Counted from the stretch's first letter, positions 1-5,533 are shown. The stretch is DNA of 5,533 nt from an uncultured Rhodobacter sp. (GCA_937901435.1 CALGTJ010000067.1:1-5533), one strand, 5' to 3'. Numbers and translations: made by a program. Notes: generated from the letters alone by a model not told the origin.

Positions 1-603
1 GGCCCAGGAACCTTGATCAGGACGATTTCAGGCGAATGCGTTGTTGAAAACCTGAGAATCGGCGATCCTATTTTGACGGTAACGCACCAGGTCATTCCGG
101 TGAAATGGATTGGCCGACAGACGGTAAAAACGCGCAGATCCGGCCCAAATGTGCAACCCGTTCGCATTCTTTCAGGGGCGCTTGGCGATGGTCTCCCACA
201 TACGGACCTGATCGTCACGGCAGGTCACGGGATGCTCTTGGACGGACTGGTTATCGACGCGGGGGCGCTGGTGAATGGACACTCAATAGACTGGGTTCCA
301 ATAGCGGACCTAAAAGAAACCGTGACCTACTATCACATCGAAACAGAGGACCACGACGTCATCCTTGCCAATGGGACCCCGGCCGAAACCTTTGTCGATG
401 TGGCCGGGCGCGCGGGTTTTGACAATTACGCCGAATACATTGACCTCTATGGCGTGGACCGGATCATTCCCGAAATGCGGTGCAACCGCATCACCACGCA
501 ACGCCTTTTGCCCAATGCGATCAAAACGAGGTTGGGTATAAAGGATACAGGCTTCGATTTTGGCGAAGTGAGCGTCGCCTATAGCGTTTCGCGTTTAACT
601 TGA
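1..603 (+). CDS. Hint-domain protein (Hint_2 type), C-terminal part, 5' end cut by window
   Basis: The reading frame is open from base 1, so the TTG at 13 is probably internal and not a start. The 200 visible residues begin GPGTLIRT, then VENLRIGD and a VKWIGR segment, the usual opening of Hint modules found in many Roseobacter proteins. The block-B-like T-x-x-H motif is at residues 73-76 (TAGH), followed by MLLDG and ALVNG. YYHIE...HDVILANG at about 111-124 and PAETFVDV complete the Hint_2 pattern. In this family the nucleophilic Cys normally lies a few residues before the GT, which would be just outside the window. Hint modules carry out intein/hedgehog-like self-processing; in alphaproteobacteria they often follow adhesin or RTX-like regions, which cannot be seen here. 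About 75 residues follow the HDV block with no motif I recognise. The DNA is about 50% G+C in two hand-counted 60-base lines, against about 65% in a line of the permease gene. The stop is TGA at 601-603. Confidence 0.85.
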   Translation, partial: GPGTLIRTISGECVVENLRIGDPILTVTHQVIPVKWIGRQTVKTRRSGPNVQPVRILSGALGDGLPHTDLIVTAGHGMLLDGLVIDAGALVNGHSIDWVPIADLKETVTYYHIETEDHDVILANGTPAETFVDVAGRAGFDNYAEYIDLYGVDRIIPEMRCNRITTQRLLPNAIKTRLGIKDTGFDFGEVSVAYSVSRLT

Positions 604-613
604 CACATCAAGC

Positions 614-660
614 ATCACCTGACGCGTTGAAATCTTTGATTTCAGGCAGCGTAAGGTGAT
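614..660. terminator. Long imperfect hairpin between convergent genes, possible bidirectional terminator
   Basis: The outer arms ATCACCT (614-620) and AGGTGAT (654-660) are exact complements. Inside them ACGC (622-625) can pair with GCGT (649-652), and at the tip TGAAATC (628-634) pairs perfectly with GATTTCA (638-644) around a TTT loop. It starts 11 bases after the Hint gene stop and lies about 90 bases beyond the FGE gene stop, so it could end or protect both messages. Neither flank has a clear run of T, so it is not a textbook rho-independent terminator. The rest of the 604-748 gap shows no gene. Confidence 0.45.
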
Positions 661-748
661 TCAGGTTAACGCGAAATGCTTTAGCCTGCCTCTGCCGCTC
701 TGGGTCAACATATCTGGCGAAGGAGGCAGGGGCATATCCTCTCTGCAT

Positions 749-1714
749 CTACTCTGGAAACACCAGTCGAAACCCCTGATGCGTTGTCGCACTATCAGGG
801 GAATTGCCGATGCGGGCCGGGATGCGGTAGCGCCAGCAATAGCTGCGATGGCACAGGAACGACCCGCCCTTTGCCAGTTTGCACCCCTTCATCCCTGCCA
901 GTCGCGCGCGCACATCCTTGCGCAGGGATTTGATGCCAAAGGCATCGCTCGACCATTCCCAGACATTCCCGACCATATTGTATAGCCCATAGCCATTGGG
1001 CGCGAAAGAACGCACCGGGGCTGTCGTCACAAAGCCGTCCGCGCCGCAATTGGTCTGTGGAAAATCCCCCTGCCAGATGTTGCAGGGCAGGAAATCCCTG
1101 TCATCCGGGTCTTGTGTGCCCCAGGGATAGGGCACATCGCCCAGCCCGCCCCGCGCCGCATGCTCCCACTCTGCCTCTGTGGGCAAGCGTCCCCCGGCCC
1201 AGGCCGCATAGGCCCGCGCGTCATGCCACGAGACCTGCACCACCGGGTGATCGTCCGGCGCGGCCCCTTCGCTGCCCAGCCCGTTCACCGCGCGCCATGT
1301 GGCCCCATGCACCTGCCGCCACCACTCGGCCTGTGGCACGGCACGGGTATCCCCCACAACTTCAGGCACTTGCGCCCAAAAAACAAAGGACCAGCCAAAG
1401 CGTTCCGCCTCTGTCACATAACCCGTCTCATCGACAAACGCGGCGAACTCTGTGTTGCTGACAGTGCCCACGCTCATCCGAAAGGGGCGCAGGCGAGCGC
1501 GGCGCACAGGGTCTTCGCCGTCCAGAGCGATCTTGGGTGAAGACGTGCCGACCAAAGCCTGCCCGCCCGGAATGCGCACAGTTTCACCGCTGCGGGCAAA
1601 CTGTGAGATCAGCGGCGTCTGCGGGGCAGGATCTGTCGCCACACCGCCCGTGCGTGGCGGCGCGCAACAGGATTTCGCCTCGGTGGGCGTGACAGGTTCG
1701 GGATCAGAGGTCAT
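749..1714 (-). CDS. Formylglycine-generating enzyme (sulfatase-modifying factor, SUMF1/FGE family)
   Basis: This 321-residue protein matches the FGE family along its length. FGE oxidises a cysteine in a CxPxR motif of type I sulfatases (and some phosphatases) to C-alpha-formylglycine, using O2 and copper. Seen in order: IPGGQALVGT (48-57), DGEDPVRRARL (65-75), VSNTEFAAFVDETGYVTEAE (85-104), DHPVVQVSW (155-163), GRLPTEAEWEHAARGG (175-190), NIWQGDFPQTN (212-222), NGYGLYNMVGNVWEW (240-254) and the KGGSFLCHRSYC block (282-293). Both catalytic cysteines, C288 and C293, are present, which separates true FGEs from the many FGE-sulfatase-fold relatives that lack them. A CC pair at 16-17 (SCCAPPR) resembles a motif I remember near the N-terminus of other bacterial FGEs. 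No signal peptide is visible, so it probably acts in the cytoplasm. The ATG at 1714 is chosen because the open frame upstream runs into the divergent permease gene and its residues do not resemble FGE; GAGGA lies 2 bases before it, closer than usual. No sulfatase is in the window. Confidence 0.93.
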   Translation of the reverse strand: MTSDPEPVTPTEAKSCCAPPRTGGVATDPAPQTPLISQFARSGETVRIPGGQALVGTSSPKIALDGEDPVRRARLRPFRMSVGTVSNTEFAAFVDETGYVTEAERFGWSFVFWAQVPEVVGDTRAVPQAEWWRQVHGATWRAVNGLGSEGAAPDDHPVVQVSWHDARAYAAWAGGRLPTEAEWEHAARGGLGDVPYPWGTQDPDDRDFLPCNIWQGDFPQTNCGADGFVTTAPVRSFAPNGYGLYNMVGNVWEWSSDAFGIKSLRKDVRARLAGMKGCKLAKGGSFLCHRSYCWRYRIPARIGNSPDSATTHQGFRLVFPE

Positions 1715-1787
1715 CTTCCTCTTGTTTGTACCAAGCCTATCCTGCAAGGCAATTGTGAAACGCCGCCGAACCCCGTAGAGCCAACGA
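1715..1787. promoter_or_regulatory. Divergent intergenic region between the FGE and permease genes
   Basis: These 73 bases separate two genes that start in opposite directions, so both promoters probably lie here or overlap the gene starts. On the - strand TTGCCT, 16 bases, then TACAAA is a weak sigma70-like pair (4 of 6 matches each) pointing at the FGE gene, but it would leave almost no leader. No comparable pair is evident for the permease. GAG at 1778-1780 is a weak ribosome-binding match 7 bases before the permease ATG. No convincing operator palindrome was found. The promoter role is inferred from gene layout. Confidence 0.4.
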
Positions 1788-2543
1788 ATGTCCCCGGATC
1801 TTTTGCTTATCCTCGCCCTCGGCGCGCTTGCCGGTGGGTTTATCAATGGGCTGGCCGGGTTCGGCACGGCCTTGTTTGCGCTTGGGTTCTGGTTGCAGAT
1901 TCTGCCGCCCCTTCAGGCCGTTGCGATCCTGCAAGTTGTGTCACTTGTCACCGGCGCGCAGGGCATGTGGATGGTGCGTACACATCTGCTGGCCCAGCCA
2001 AAACGCCTTGTGCGGTTTCTGGTGCCTGCGCTGTTTGGCATCCCGATCGGCATCTATTTCCTGCAATATGTCGAGCCGCATGTGCTGAAACTGCTGATCG
2101 CCGGTTTTCTGATGCTGTACGGCGTGTTTTTCATCGCGCGCCGCTCGCTGCCCCGGTTCGAACGTCCCACCCCCGTGGCCGACAGGGCCATCGGGTTTAT
2201 CGGCGGGGTGATGGGCGGATTGGCGGGTTTGTGCGGCGCATTGCCGGCCATGTGGTGCGCTCTGCGCCCCTGGCCCCGGCACGAAACCCGCGCGGTCCTG
2301 CAACCCTTCAACATGACAATTCAGGGCCTGAGCGCCTTGGTGATGGCCTATAAGGGGGTCTACACCAGCGACGGCGTGGCGCTGGCCGTTGTGGTCTGCG
2401 CCGTCATCGCGCTGGCGAGTGCGCAGCTTGGCCTGTTCGTCTTTCGCCGGATCAGCGACACGCAGTTCCGCTGGATTATCATCGGATTGATGCTGGTTTC
2501 GGGCAGCATGTTGATGATGCAAGAGATCCTTCAGGTTCCATAA
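1788..2543 (+). CDS. TauE/SafE-family membrane permease (probable sulfite or organic-anion exporter)
   Basis: The protein has 251 residues, a typical length for TauE/SafE (DUF81) permeases, and is strongly hydrophobic. About seven or eight membrane segments can be seen, roughly at 4-36, 42-62, 74-94, 98-117, 133-158, 170-190, 195-219 and 228-245. The family's internal repeat shows as two glycine-rich signatures: GGFINGLAGFGTALF (16-30) in the first half and GGVMGGLAGLCGALP (139-153) in the second. Characterised members have been linked to export of sulfite or sulfoacetate in taurine metabolism, or to transport of other small anions; the substrate cannot be read from sequence. The start is fixed by an in-frame TAG at 1776-1778, leaving the ATG at 1788 as the first start. 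It is divergent from the FGE gene and convergent with the sulfite-oxidase-family gene, so a role in sulfur anion export is attractive but inferred. No hairpin terminator is visible after the stop. Confidence 0.88.
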   Translation: MSPDLLLILALGALAGGFINGLAGFGTALFALGFWLQILPPLQAVAILQVVSLVTGAQGMWMVRTHLLAQPKRLVRFLVPALFGIPIGIYFLQYVEPHVLKLLIAGFLMLYGVFFIARRSLPRFERPTPVADRAIGFIGGVMGGLAGLCGALPAMWCALRPWPRHETRAVLQPFNMTIQGLSALVMAYKGVYTSDGVALAVVVCAVIALASAQLGLFVFRRISDTQFRWIIIGLMLVSGSMLMMQEILQVP

Positions 2544-2559
2544 GGCCCCAAAAGACCCC

Positions 2560-2583
2560 GTCAGGCCCTTCACGTCAGGCCCT
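2560..2583. repeat. Tandem 10-bp direct repeat in a convergent gap
   Basis: GTCAGGCCCT occurs exactly at 2560-2569 and 2574-2583, with TCAC between, giving a 14-base period. It fills most of the 41-bp gap between the stops of the permease and the Mo-enzyme genes. The second copy ends by overlapping the far edge of the gap, just before the Mo-enzyme stop codon at 2585. It does not form a hairpin, so it gives no obvious terminator. It may be a chance or slippage-derived duplication. Confidence 0.6.
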
Positions 2584-2584
2584 G

Positions 2585-3700
2585 TCAAAGCTCGGGATAA
2601 TCCCCCACGAAAACCTCGACCCGGTGCACCACGTTATTGGCAAAACCCGCAAGATCCCACACCGGATCCAACGGCTGAACCGCGCCATTCGCATCCGTCG
2701 CCCGACAGCGCAAGACATGCGCGCCCGCCGTTGCCTGCCAGTCAAAACGCCAAGCCCGCCACGCATATGGCCCGACCTGCGCGCCAAGGTCCGCGTCGTG
2801 CCAGTAGTCATCTATGCCAACCTCGACCCGCTCTACGGGCACGCCCGCGCCGGACCACGCCCGCCCCTGCACCGGCACCACGCCGGGGGTGACAAAGCGT
2901 TTGCGGCTGACCCAATCGGGCACGCCCGGCGGCACCATCAGCGATTTGACCCGGATCGTGGTGACCGGATGGCCCGGCTCGTCCGGCGTCTGGCGAAAGC
3001 GATAGGTGCCGACCTGCTGAAACCCTTGATAGGGCGAGGTCAGCGCCTCAACGTCCGTCAGCCATTTGACAGAAGCCATTCCGTACCACCCCGGTACGAT
3101 CAGCCGCAGCGGCGCTCCGTGTTGCGGCAACAGGGGCTGCCCGTTCATCTCATAGACCAGCAACACGTCCAGATCGGCCAGCTGTTGCAGCGTCAACGAG
3201 CGGCCAAAGGCATGGGCGTGCCCCTTGTCGAACCCAAAGTCAGCCGCGGTGAAAGACACCTCAATCGCCTCGGGCAAAGGCCCGGCGCGTTCAATCAGCG
3301 GGCGCAGCGGCGTGCCGGTCCATTCCGAGGTGCCCACCGCCTCATAGGTCCATGGCATTGAGAAAGAGCGCGGCGACATCTGCGTGCGCCCATTGCCCGC
3401 ACATTCCAGCGTGACGGGCATCGTGACAGGCGGCAAAGCACGGATCTGCGCCATATCAAGGCTGTAGGGCTTTGAAAACGCACCGTGAAAGCGCAAAATA
3501 TGGCTGTCTGCCTCTAGCAGGGGCACATCGAAATGGGTCAGCAGATAATGCGCGCCTGTCGGGGTGATATCCAGCTTTAGCGTTTCCAGCAACGCGCCGT
3601 GATTGCGATTGGCCAGACCGACCTCATCGGCGGAAAACACCCCGTCCTGCGTCGCGCGCCGCTCTGCCTTGTGCCGGAACACATTGTCAATATCGCTCAT
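2585..3700 (-). CDS. Sulfite-oxidase-family molybdopterin enzyme, soluble
   Basis: A 371-residue protein of the sulfite oxidase family, with a Mo-cofactor domain (about 40-225) followed by a Mo-co dimerisation domain (about 245-365). The Mo-binding cysteine is C100 in VTLECAGNGR. GTSEWTGTPLRPLIERAG (123-140) and HGAPLRLIVPGWYGMASVKWL (194-214) are further cofactor-domain blocks. The dimerisation domain shows GRAWSGAGVPVERVEVGIDD (279-298). Classical sulfite oxidases oxidise sulfite to sulfate; they carry CAGNRR, as I remember, where this protein has CAGNGR, so its substrate is not certain. No signal peptide, Tat motif, haem domain or adjacent cytochrome c gene is present, so it is probably cytoplasmic with an unknown electron acceptor. 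The ATG at 3700 is well supported by AGGAG 8 bases upstream; the longer open frame to 3856 runs into the previous gene. It is the last gene of a probable three-gene operon. Confidence 0.88.
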   Translation of the reverse strand: MSDIDNVFRHKAERRATQDGVFSADEVGLANRNHGALLETLKLDITPTGAHYLLTHFDVPLLEADSHILRFHGAFSKPYSLDMAQIRALPPVTMPVTLECAGNGRTQMSPRSFSMPWTYEAVGTSEWTGTPLRPLIERAGPLPEAIEVSFTAADFGFDKGHAHAFGRSLTLQQLADLDVLLVYEMNGQPLLPQHGAPLRLIVPGWYGMASVKWLTDVEALTSPYQGFQQVGTYRFRQTPDEPGHPVTTIRVKSLMVPPGVPDWVSRKRFVTPGVVPVQGRAWSGAGVPVERVEVGIDDYWHDADLGAQVGPYAWRAWRFDWQATAGAHVLRCRATDANGAVQPLDPVWDLAGFANNVVHRVEVFVGDYPEL

Positions 3701-3708
3701 CCGCCGGT

Positions 3709-3713
3709 CTCCT
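3709..3713 (-). promoter_or_regulatory. Ribosome-binding site of the Mo-enzyme gene
   Basis: On the - strand AGGAG is followed by 8 bases and then ATG at 3700. This strong site decides the start of the sulfite-oxidase-family protein against longer frames reaching 3856. Confidence 0.8.
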
Positions 3714-3723
3714 GATGCCACCT

Positions 3724-3744
3724 GCCCCGGACGGGATCCGGGGC
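3724..3744. repeat. GC-rich palindrome, REP-like intergenic hairpin
   Basis: GCCCCGGA (3724-3731) and TCCGGGGC (3737-3744) form a perfect 8-bp stem around the loop CGGGA. On the + strand it is followed by C and TTTT (3746-3749), so it is terminator-like for rightward transcripts, antisense to the operon. In the operon direction the A-tract precedes the stem and no T-tract follows, so it should not stop operon transcription efficiently; it may stabilise the upstream message or lower expression of the Mo-enzyme gene. From memory, CCCCGGA(n)TCCGGGG palindromes are frequent intergenic repeats in alphaproteobacteria. Confidence 0.7.
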
Positions 3745-3768
3745 CTTTTCCTGCAAGCCGCCGCGCGG

Positions 3769-4608
3769 TCAGGTCACTTTCTTGTCGTCGATCACATTCA
3801 TCGTCGCAAGCCCACTGTTGCCCAGCGCGATCGAAGCAAATGGACCGCCATGACACATCTGCCCCACATCGGTCGGATCGGCGGGCGGGGCCTCTGCAAG
3901 GATCTGCGCCGCATAGTGTTCGGCGTTGTCCTTGGGCCGATACCCCAGATGCGCCGCGCCGGAATTATCCACCGGCGCGCGGTCATTGTTGGATACGCCG
4001 TAGACCACCGTAAAGCCCACGGTCGGCGTATCAATCGCGCGCGTCACAAGCTGGATCAGATCATCGTAGCTAAGCCACGAACCAAGCGCGCGCGCGTTGC
4101 TGACCTGCGCGCAGCTGAGGATGCGCATATGCACAGACTCCAGCCCGCGCTTTTCCCAATACATCCGACCCAGATCCTCGGCAAAGCATTTGGCGAGGCC
4201 ATAATACGTGTCCGGGCGGTGCGCCGCATCCACGCCGATAAAGTCCTGCTTTGGATGCATCCCGACCGCGTGGATCGAACTGGCATAGACGACCCGCTTG
4301 ACACCTTGGGCATGGGCCGCCTCCCAGACATTATAGGCACCGATGATGTTGGAATGCAGGATCTGATCCCAAGGGGCCTCGTCGCCGATTGCGCCAAAAT
4401 GCACGACCATATCAGCGCCTTCCAGCACCGCGTTCATCGCCGCCAGATCGCCCAGATCGGCCTTTACATAGGTTTCACCGGGGTACAGCGTGCCCAAACC
4501 CTCGGCGATATCGGTTGACACAAACTGCTCTGCCATTTTTGACAGCGGCTCGCGCAGGTAAGAGCCAAGACGACCTGCGGCCCCGGTCAGAACCAATTTC
4601 TTCATCAT
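3769..4608 (-). CDS. NAD(P)-dependent epimerase/dehydrogenase resembling uronate dehydrogenase
   Basis: This extended short-chain dehydrogenase has 279 residues from the chosen start. In that numbering the Rossmann motif is TGAAGRLG (8-15), the ASS motif with catalytic serine is at 109-111, and the catalytic Y-x-x-x-K is Y136/K140 in YYGLAKCFAEDL. DQILHSNIIGAYNVWEAA, GSWLSYDD (176-183) and HLGYRPKDNAEHY (220-232) closely follow the Agrobacterium uronate dehydrogenase pattern as I remember it, and the length is close to that family's roughly 265 residues. Uronate dehydrogenase oxidises glucuronate or galacturonate to the aldarolactone with NAD+. The SSNH motif of that enzyme reads SSIH here, and a substrate-contacting Ser near residue 75 appears to be Gly, so the true substrate may differ. 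Three in-frame ATGs lie at 4614, 4608 and 4605; 4608 is chosen for ribosome-site spacing. The protein follows the FAD oxidoreductase by 30 bp and precedes the Mo enzyme by 68 bp, consistent with cotranscription. Confidence 0.85.
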   Translation of the reverse strand: MMKKLVLTGAAGRLGSYLREPLSKMAEQFVSTDIAEGLGTLYPGETYVKADLGDLAAMNAVLEGADMVVHFGAIGDEAPWDQILHSNIIGAYNVWEAAHAQGVKRVVYASSIHAVGMHPKQDFIGVDAAHRPDTYYGLAKCFAEDLGRMYWEKRGLESVHMRILSCAQVSNARALGSWLSYDDLIQLVTRAIDTPTVGFTVVYGVSNNDRAPVDNSGAAHLGYRPKDNAEHYAAQILAEAPPADPTDVGQMCHGGPFASIALGNSGLATMNVIDDKKVT

Positions 4609-4615
4609 TTTCATA

Positions 4616-4620
4616 TCCTT
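4616..4620 (-). promoter_or_regulatory. Ribosome-binding site of the dehydrogenase gene
   Basis: AAGGA on the - strand is 1 base from the ATG at 4614, 7 bases from the ATG at 4608 and 10 bases from the one at 4605. The 7-base spacing favours 4608, shortening the protein by two residues from the longest form. Confidence 0.65.
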
Positions 4621-4638
4621 ACTTATCTCTTTACCACG

Positions 4639-5533
4639 TCAGATGATTGCCTGTTCCAGAAATGGCGTGCCATCCAGAACCCTCTGAAAACCAAAAGACG
4701 TCATATCCAATGTGCGATATTCGCCATAGGTCAGCCATTCGGCCACCGCACGCCCCATGGCCGGGGATTGTTGCAGCCCGTGGCCGGAAAACCCGTTCTG
4801 AAAGACAAAGTTTTCCACCCAGTCGTGCGGGCCGATCACCGCGTTCTGGTCCAGCGTGTTAAAGGCATAGTGCCCCGCCCATTCTGTGACCACCCGGATC
4901 GACTCGAATTGTGGGATCCGGGTTGCGATGGCGGGCCAGACCTTGTCCAGCCAGATGTCATGATCCATCGTAAAGTCGTCATAGGGCACCGGCGGATCAT
5001 GGTCAGGCGTGGCTCCGGCCAGATAGGTTTGCGGACCATCCTGTCGCATATGCACACCCGTGGGATCAATGGTCAGAGGCAGGTCCATTGGCAGCGGCTT
5101 TTCAGCGGTGAAGATCCAGCTAAAGCGTTTGCGCGGCTCAATCGGCAGATCCGCCCCGATCATCCGCGCCGTTTCCACCGCACGCGGGCCTGACGCATTG
5201 ACCACTGCGCCGCAACTGATGACCTCGCCGCTTGCCAAGGTCACGCTTTGTACGCGCGTGCCCGCGGCGTTGCGCGTCATGGCCACGACCTCGTTCGTCA
5301 CATAGTCCGCGCCCTGTTTCTGCGCGAGGCGGCGGAACCAGTCAAACACCGTGCCGCCGTCCCAATAGCCCTCGTTCACCGTGTTGATCGAGCCGCACTG
5401 GATGTCGTCAACGTTATAGAAGGGATACCGCGACAGGATCTCTTGTGGGGTCAAAACCTCGGTTTCAGCCCCCAAAGCACGCTGGAGTTTCTGGTTCGCG
5501 CGAAGGGTCGCGGAAAAGGCGTCATTGTCAGAT
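4639..5533 (-). CDS. FAD-dependent oxidoreductase (DAO superfamily, FOXRED1-like), 5' end cut by window
   Basis: The frame is open to the right edge, so the gene starts beyond 5533; the TTG at 5475 is internal. The visible 297 residues lack the N-terminal GxGxxG FAD motif, which must lie outside. Seen, in window numbering: LTPQEILSRYPFYNVDDIQ (27-45), NEGYWDGGTVFDWFRRLAQKQGADY (53-77), the VVNASGPRAVETARMIGADLPIEPRKR block (110-136), and the C-terminal FAD-contacting motif NGFSGHGLQQSPAMGRAVAEWL (246-267). The order and the tail TSFGFQRVLDGTPFLEQAII resemble FOXRED1-type members of the DAO family, which also includes sarcosine, glycine and D-amino-acid oxidases. Such enzymes usually oxidise a C-N or C-O bond with FAD and pass electrons to O2 or another acceptor; the substrate is not evident. 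It is probably the first or an early gene of the operon whose next members are the uronate-dehydrogenase-like and Mo enzymes. The stop TGA lies 30 bp before the next ATG, with no terminator between. Confidence 0.88.
   Translation of the reverse strand, partial: SDNDAFSATLRANQKLQRALGAETEVLTPQEILSRYPFYNVDDIQCGSINTVNEGYWDGGTVFDWFRRLAQKQGADYVTNEVVAMTRNAAGTRVQSVTLASGEVISCGAVVNASGPRAVETARMIGADLPIEPRKRFSWIFTAEKPLPMDLPLTIDPTGVHMRQDGPQTYLAGATPDHDPPVPYDDFTMDHDIWLDKVWPAIATRIPQFESIRVVTEWAGHYAFNTLDQNAVIGPHDWVENFVFQNGFSGHGLQQSPAMGRAVAEWLTYGEYRTLDMTSFGFQRVLDGTPFLEQAII

Noticed and set aside
656..985. 109-codon open frame on the + strand after the Hint gene
   Set aside because: Most of it overlaps the conserved C-terminus of the FGE gene in antisense, and it has no recognisable domain.
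1738..1743. TATCCT as a -10 box for the permease
   Set aside because: It matches only 4 of 6 bases and has no -35-like hexamer at the right distance.
1715..1867. N-terminal extension of the FGE protein by 51 codons
   Set aside because: The extra residues are basic and unlike FGE, and the extension would run 80 bases into the divergent permease gene; the ATG at 1714 has GAGGA just upstream.
2544..2584. Bidirectional terminator between the permease and Mo-enzyme genes
   Set aside because: Despite GGCC-rich sequence, I could find no stem longer than a few bases and no stem followed by a T-run.
1941..2588. Long open frame on the - strand opposite the permease gene
   Set aside because: It is rich in His, Gln, Asp and Arg with no recognisable domain, and lies antisense to a clear TauE/SafE gene; it is a high-GC shadow frame.
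2624..3361. 245-codon open frame on the + strand opposite the Mo-enzyme gene
   Set aside because: It has the same Arg/Pro-rich shadow composition, and the - strand gene has the full sulfite-oxidase-family signature and a strong ribosome-binding site.
3715..4518. 267-codon open frame on the + strand opposite the dehydrogenase gene
   Set aside because: Its translation is Arg/His-rich low-complexity sequence without motifs, while the opposite strand encodes a protein with intact Rossmann and YxxxK motifs.

Overview
The window looks like chromosomal DNA from a marine alphaproteobacterium of the Roseobacter/Rhodobacteraceae type. This is inferred from the Hint_2-type protein, the high-GC codon use of five of the six genes and a CCCCGGA/TCCGGGG intergenic palindrome of a kind I remember from alphaproteobacterial genomes. 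No search was run. There are six protein-coding genes, two of them cut by the window edges. I see no tRNA or rRNA gene, CRISPR array, transposase or phage gene.

Left (1-748): the C-terminal 200 residues of a Hint-domain protein on the + strand, in DNA clearly lower in G+C than the rest, then a 145-bp convergent gap holding a long imperfect hairpin. Middle (749-2543): a complete formylglycine-generating enzyme (FGE) on the - strand, with both catalytic cysteines, divergent by 73 bp from a TauE/SafE-family membrane permease on the + strand. The permease converges on the next gene with a 41-bp gap that contains a 10-bp direct repeat.

Right (2585-5533): three - strand genes in a probable operon, transcribed from right to left. 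They are an FAD-dependent DAO-superfamily oxidoreductase resembling FOXRED1 (N-terminus off the window), 30 bp later a uronate-dehydrogenase-like short-chain dehydrogenase, and 68 bp later a soluble sulfite-oxidase-family molybdopterin enzyme. The last gap carries a perfect 8-bp-stem palindrome.

Three adjacent genes suggest sulfur chemistry: FGE activates type I sulfatases, TauE/SafE proteins include sulfite and organosulfonate exporters, and the molybdenum protein belongs to the sulfite oxidase family. The two genes upstream of the Mo enzyme look like oxidative catabolism of a sugar acid or amine-like compound. A shared role, such as use of sulfated or sulfonated organic compounds, is only a hypothesis, because no sulfatase, sulfonate-cleaving enzyme or regulator lies in the window. 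I found no clear sign of a wholly new system. The most notable points are the FGE without a visible substrate, the unusual three-enzyme operon, and active-site differences in two of its members.
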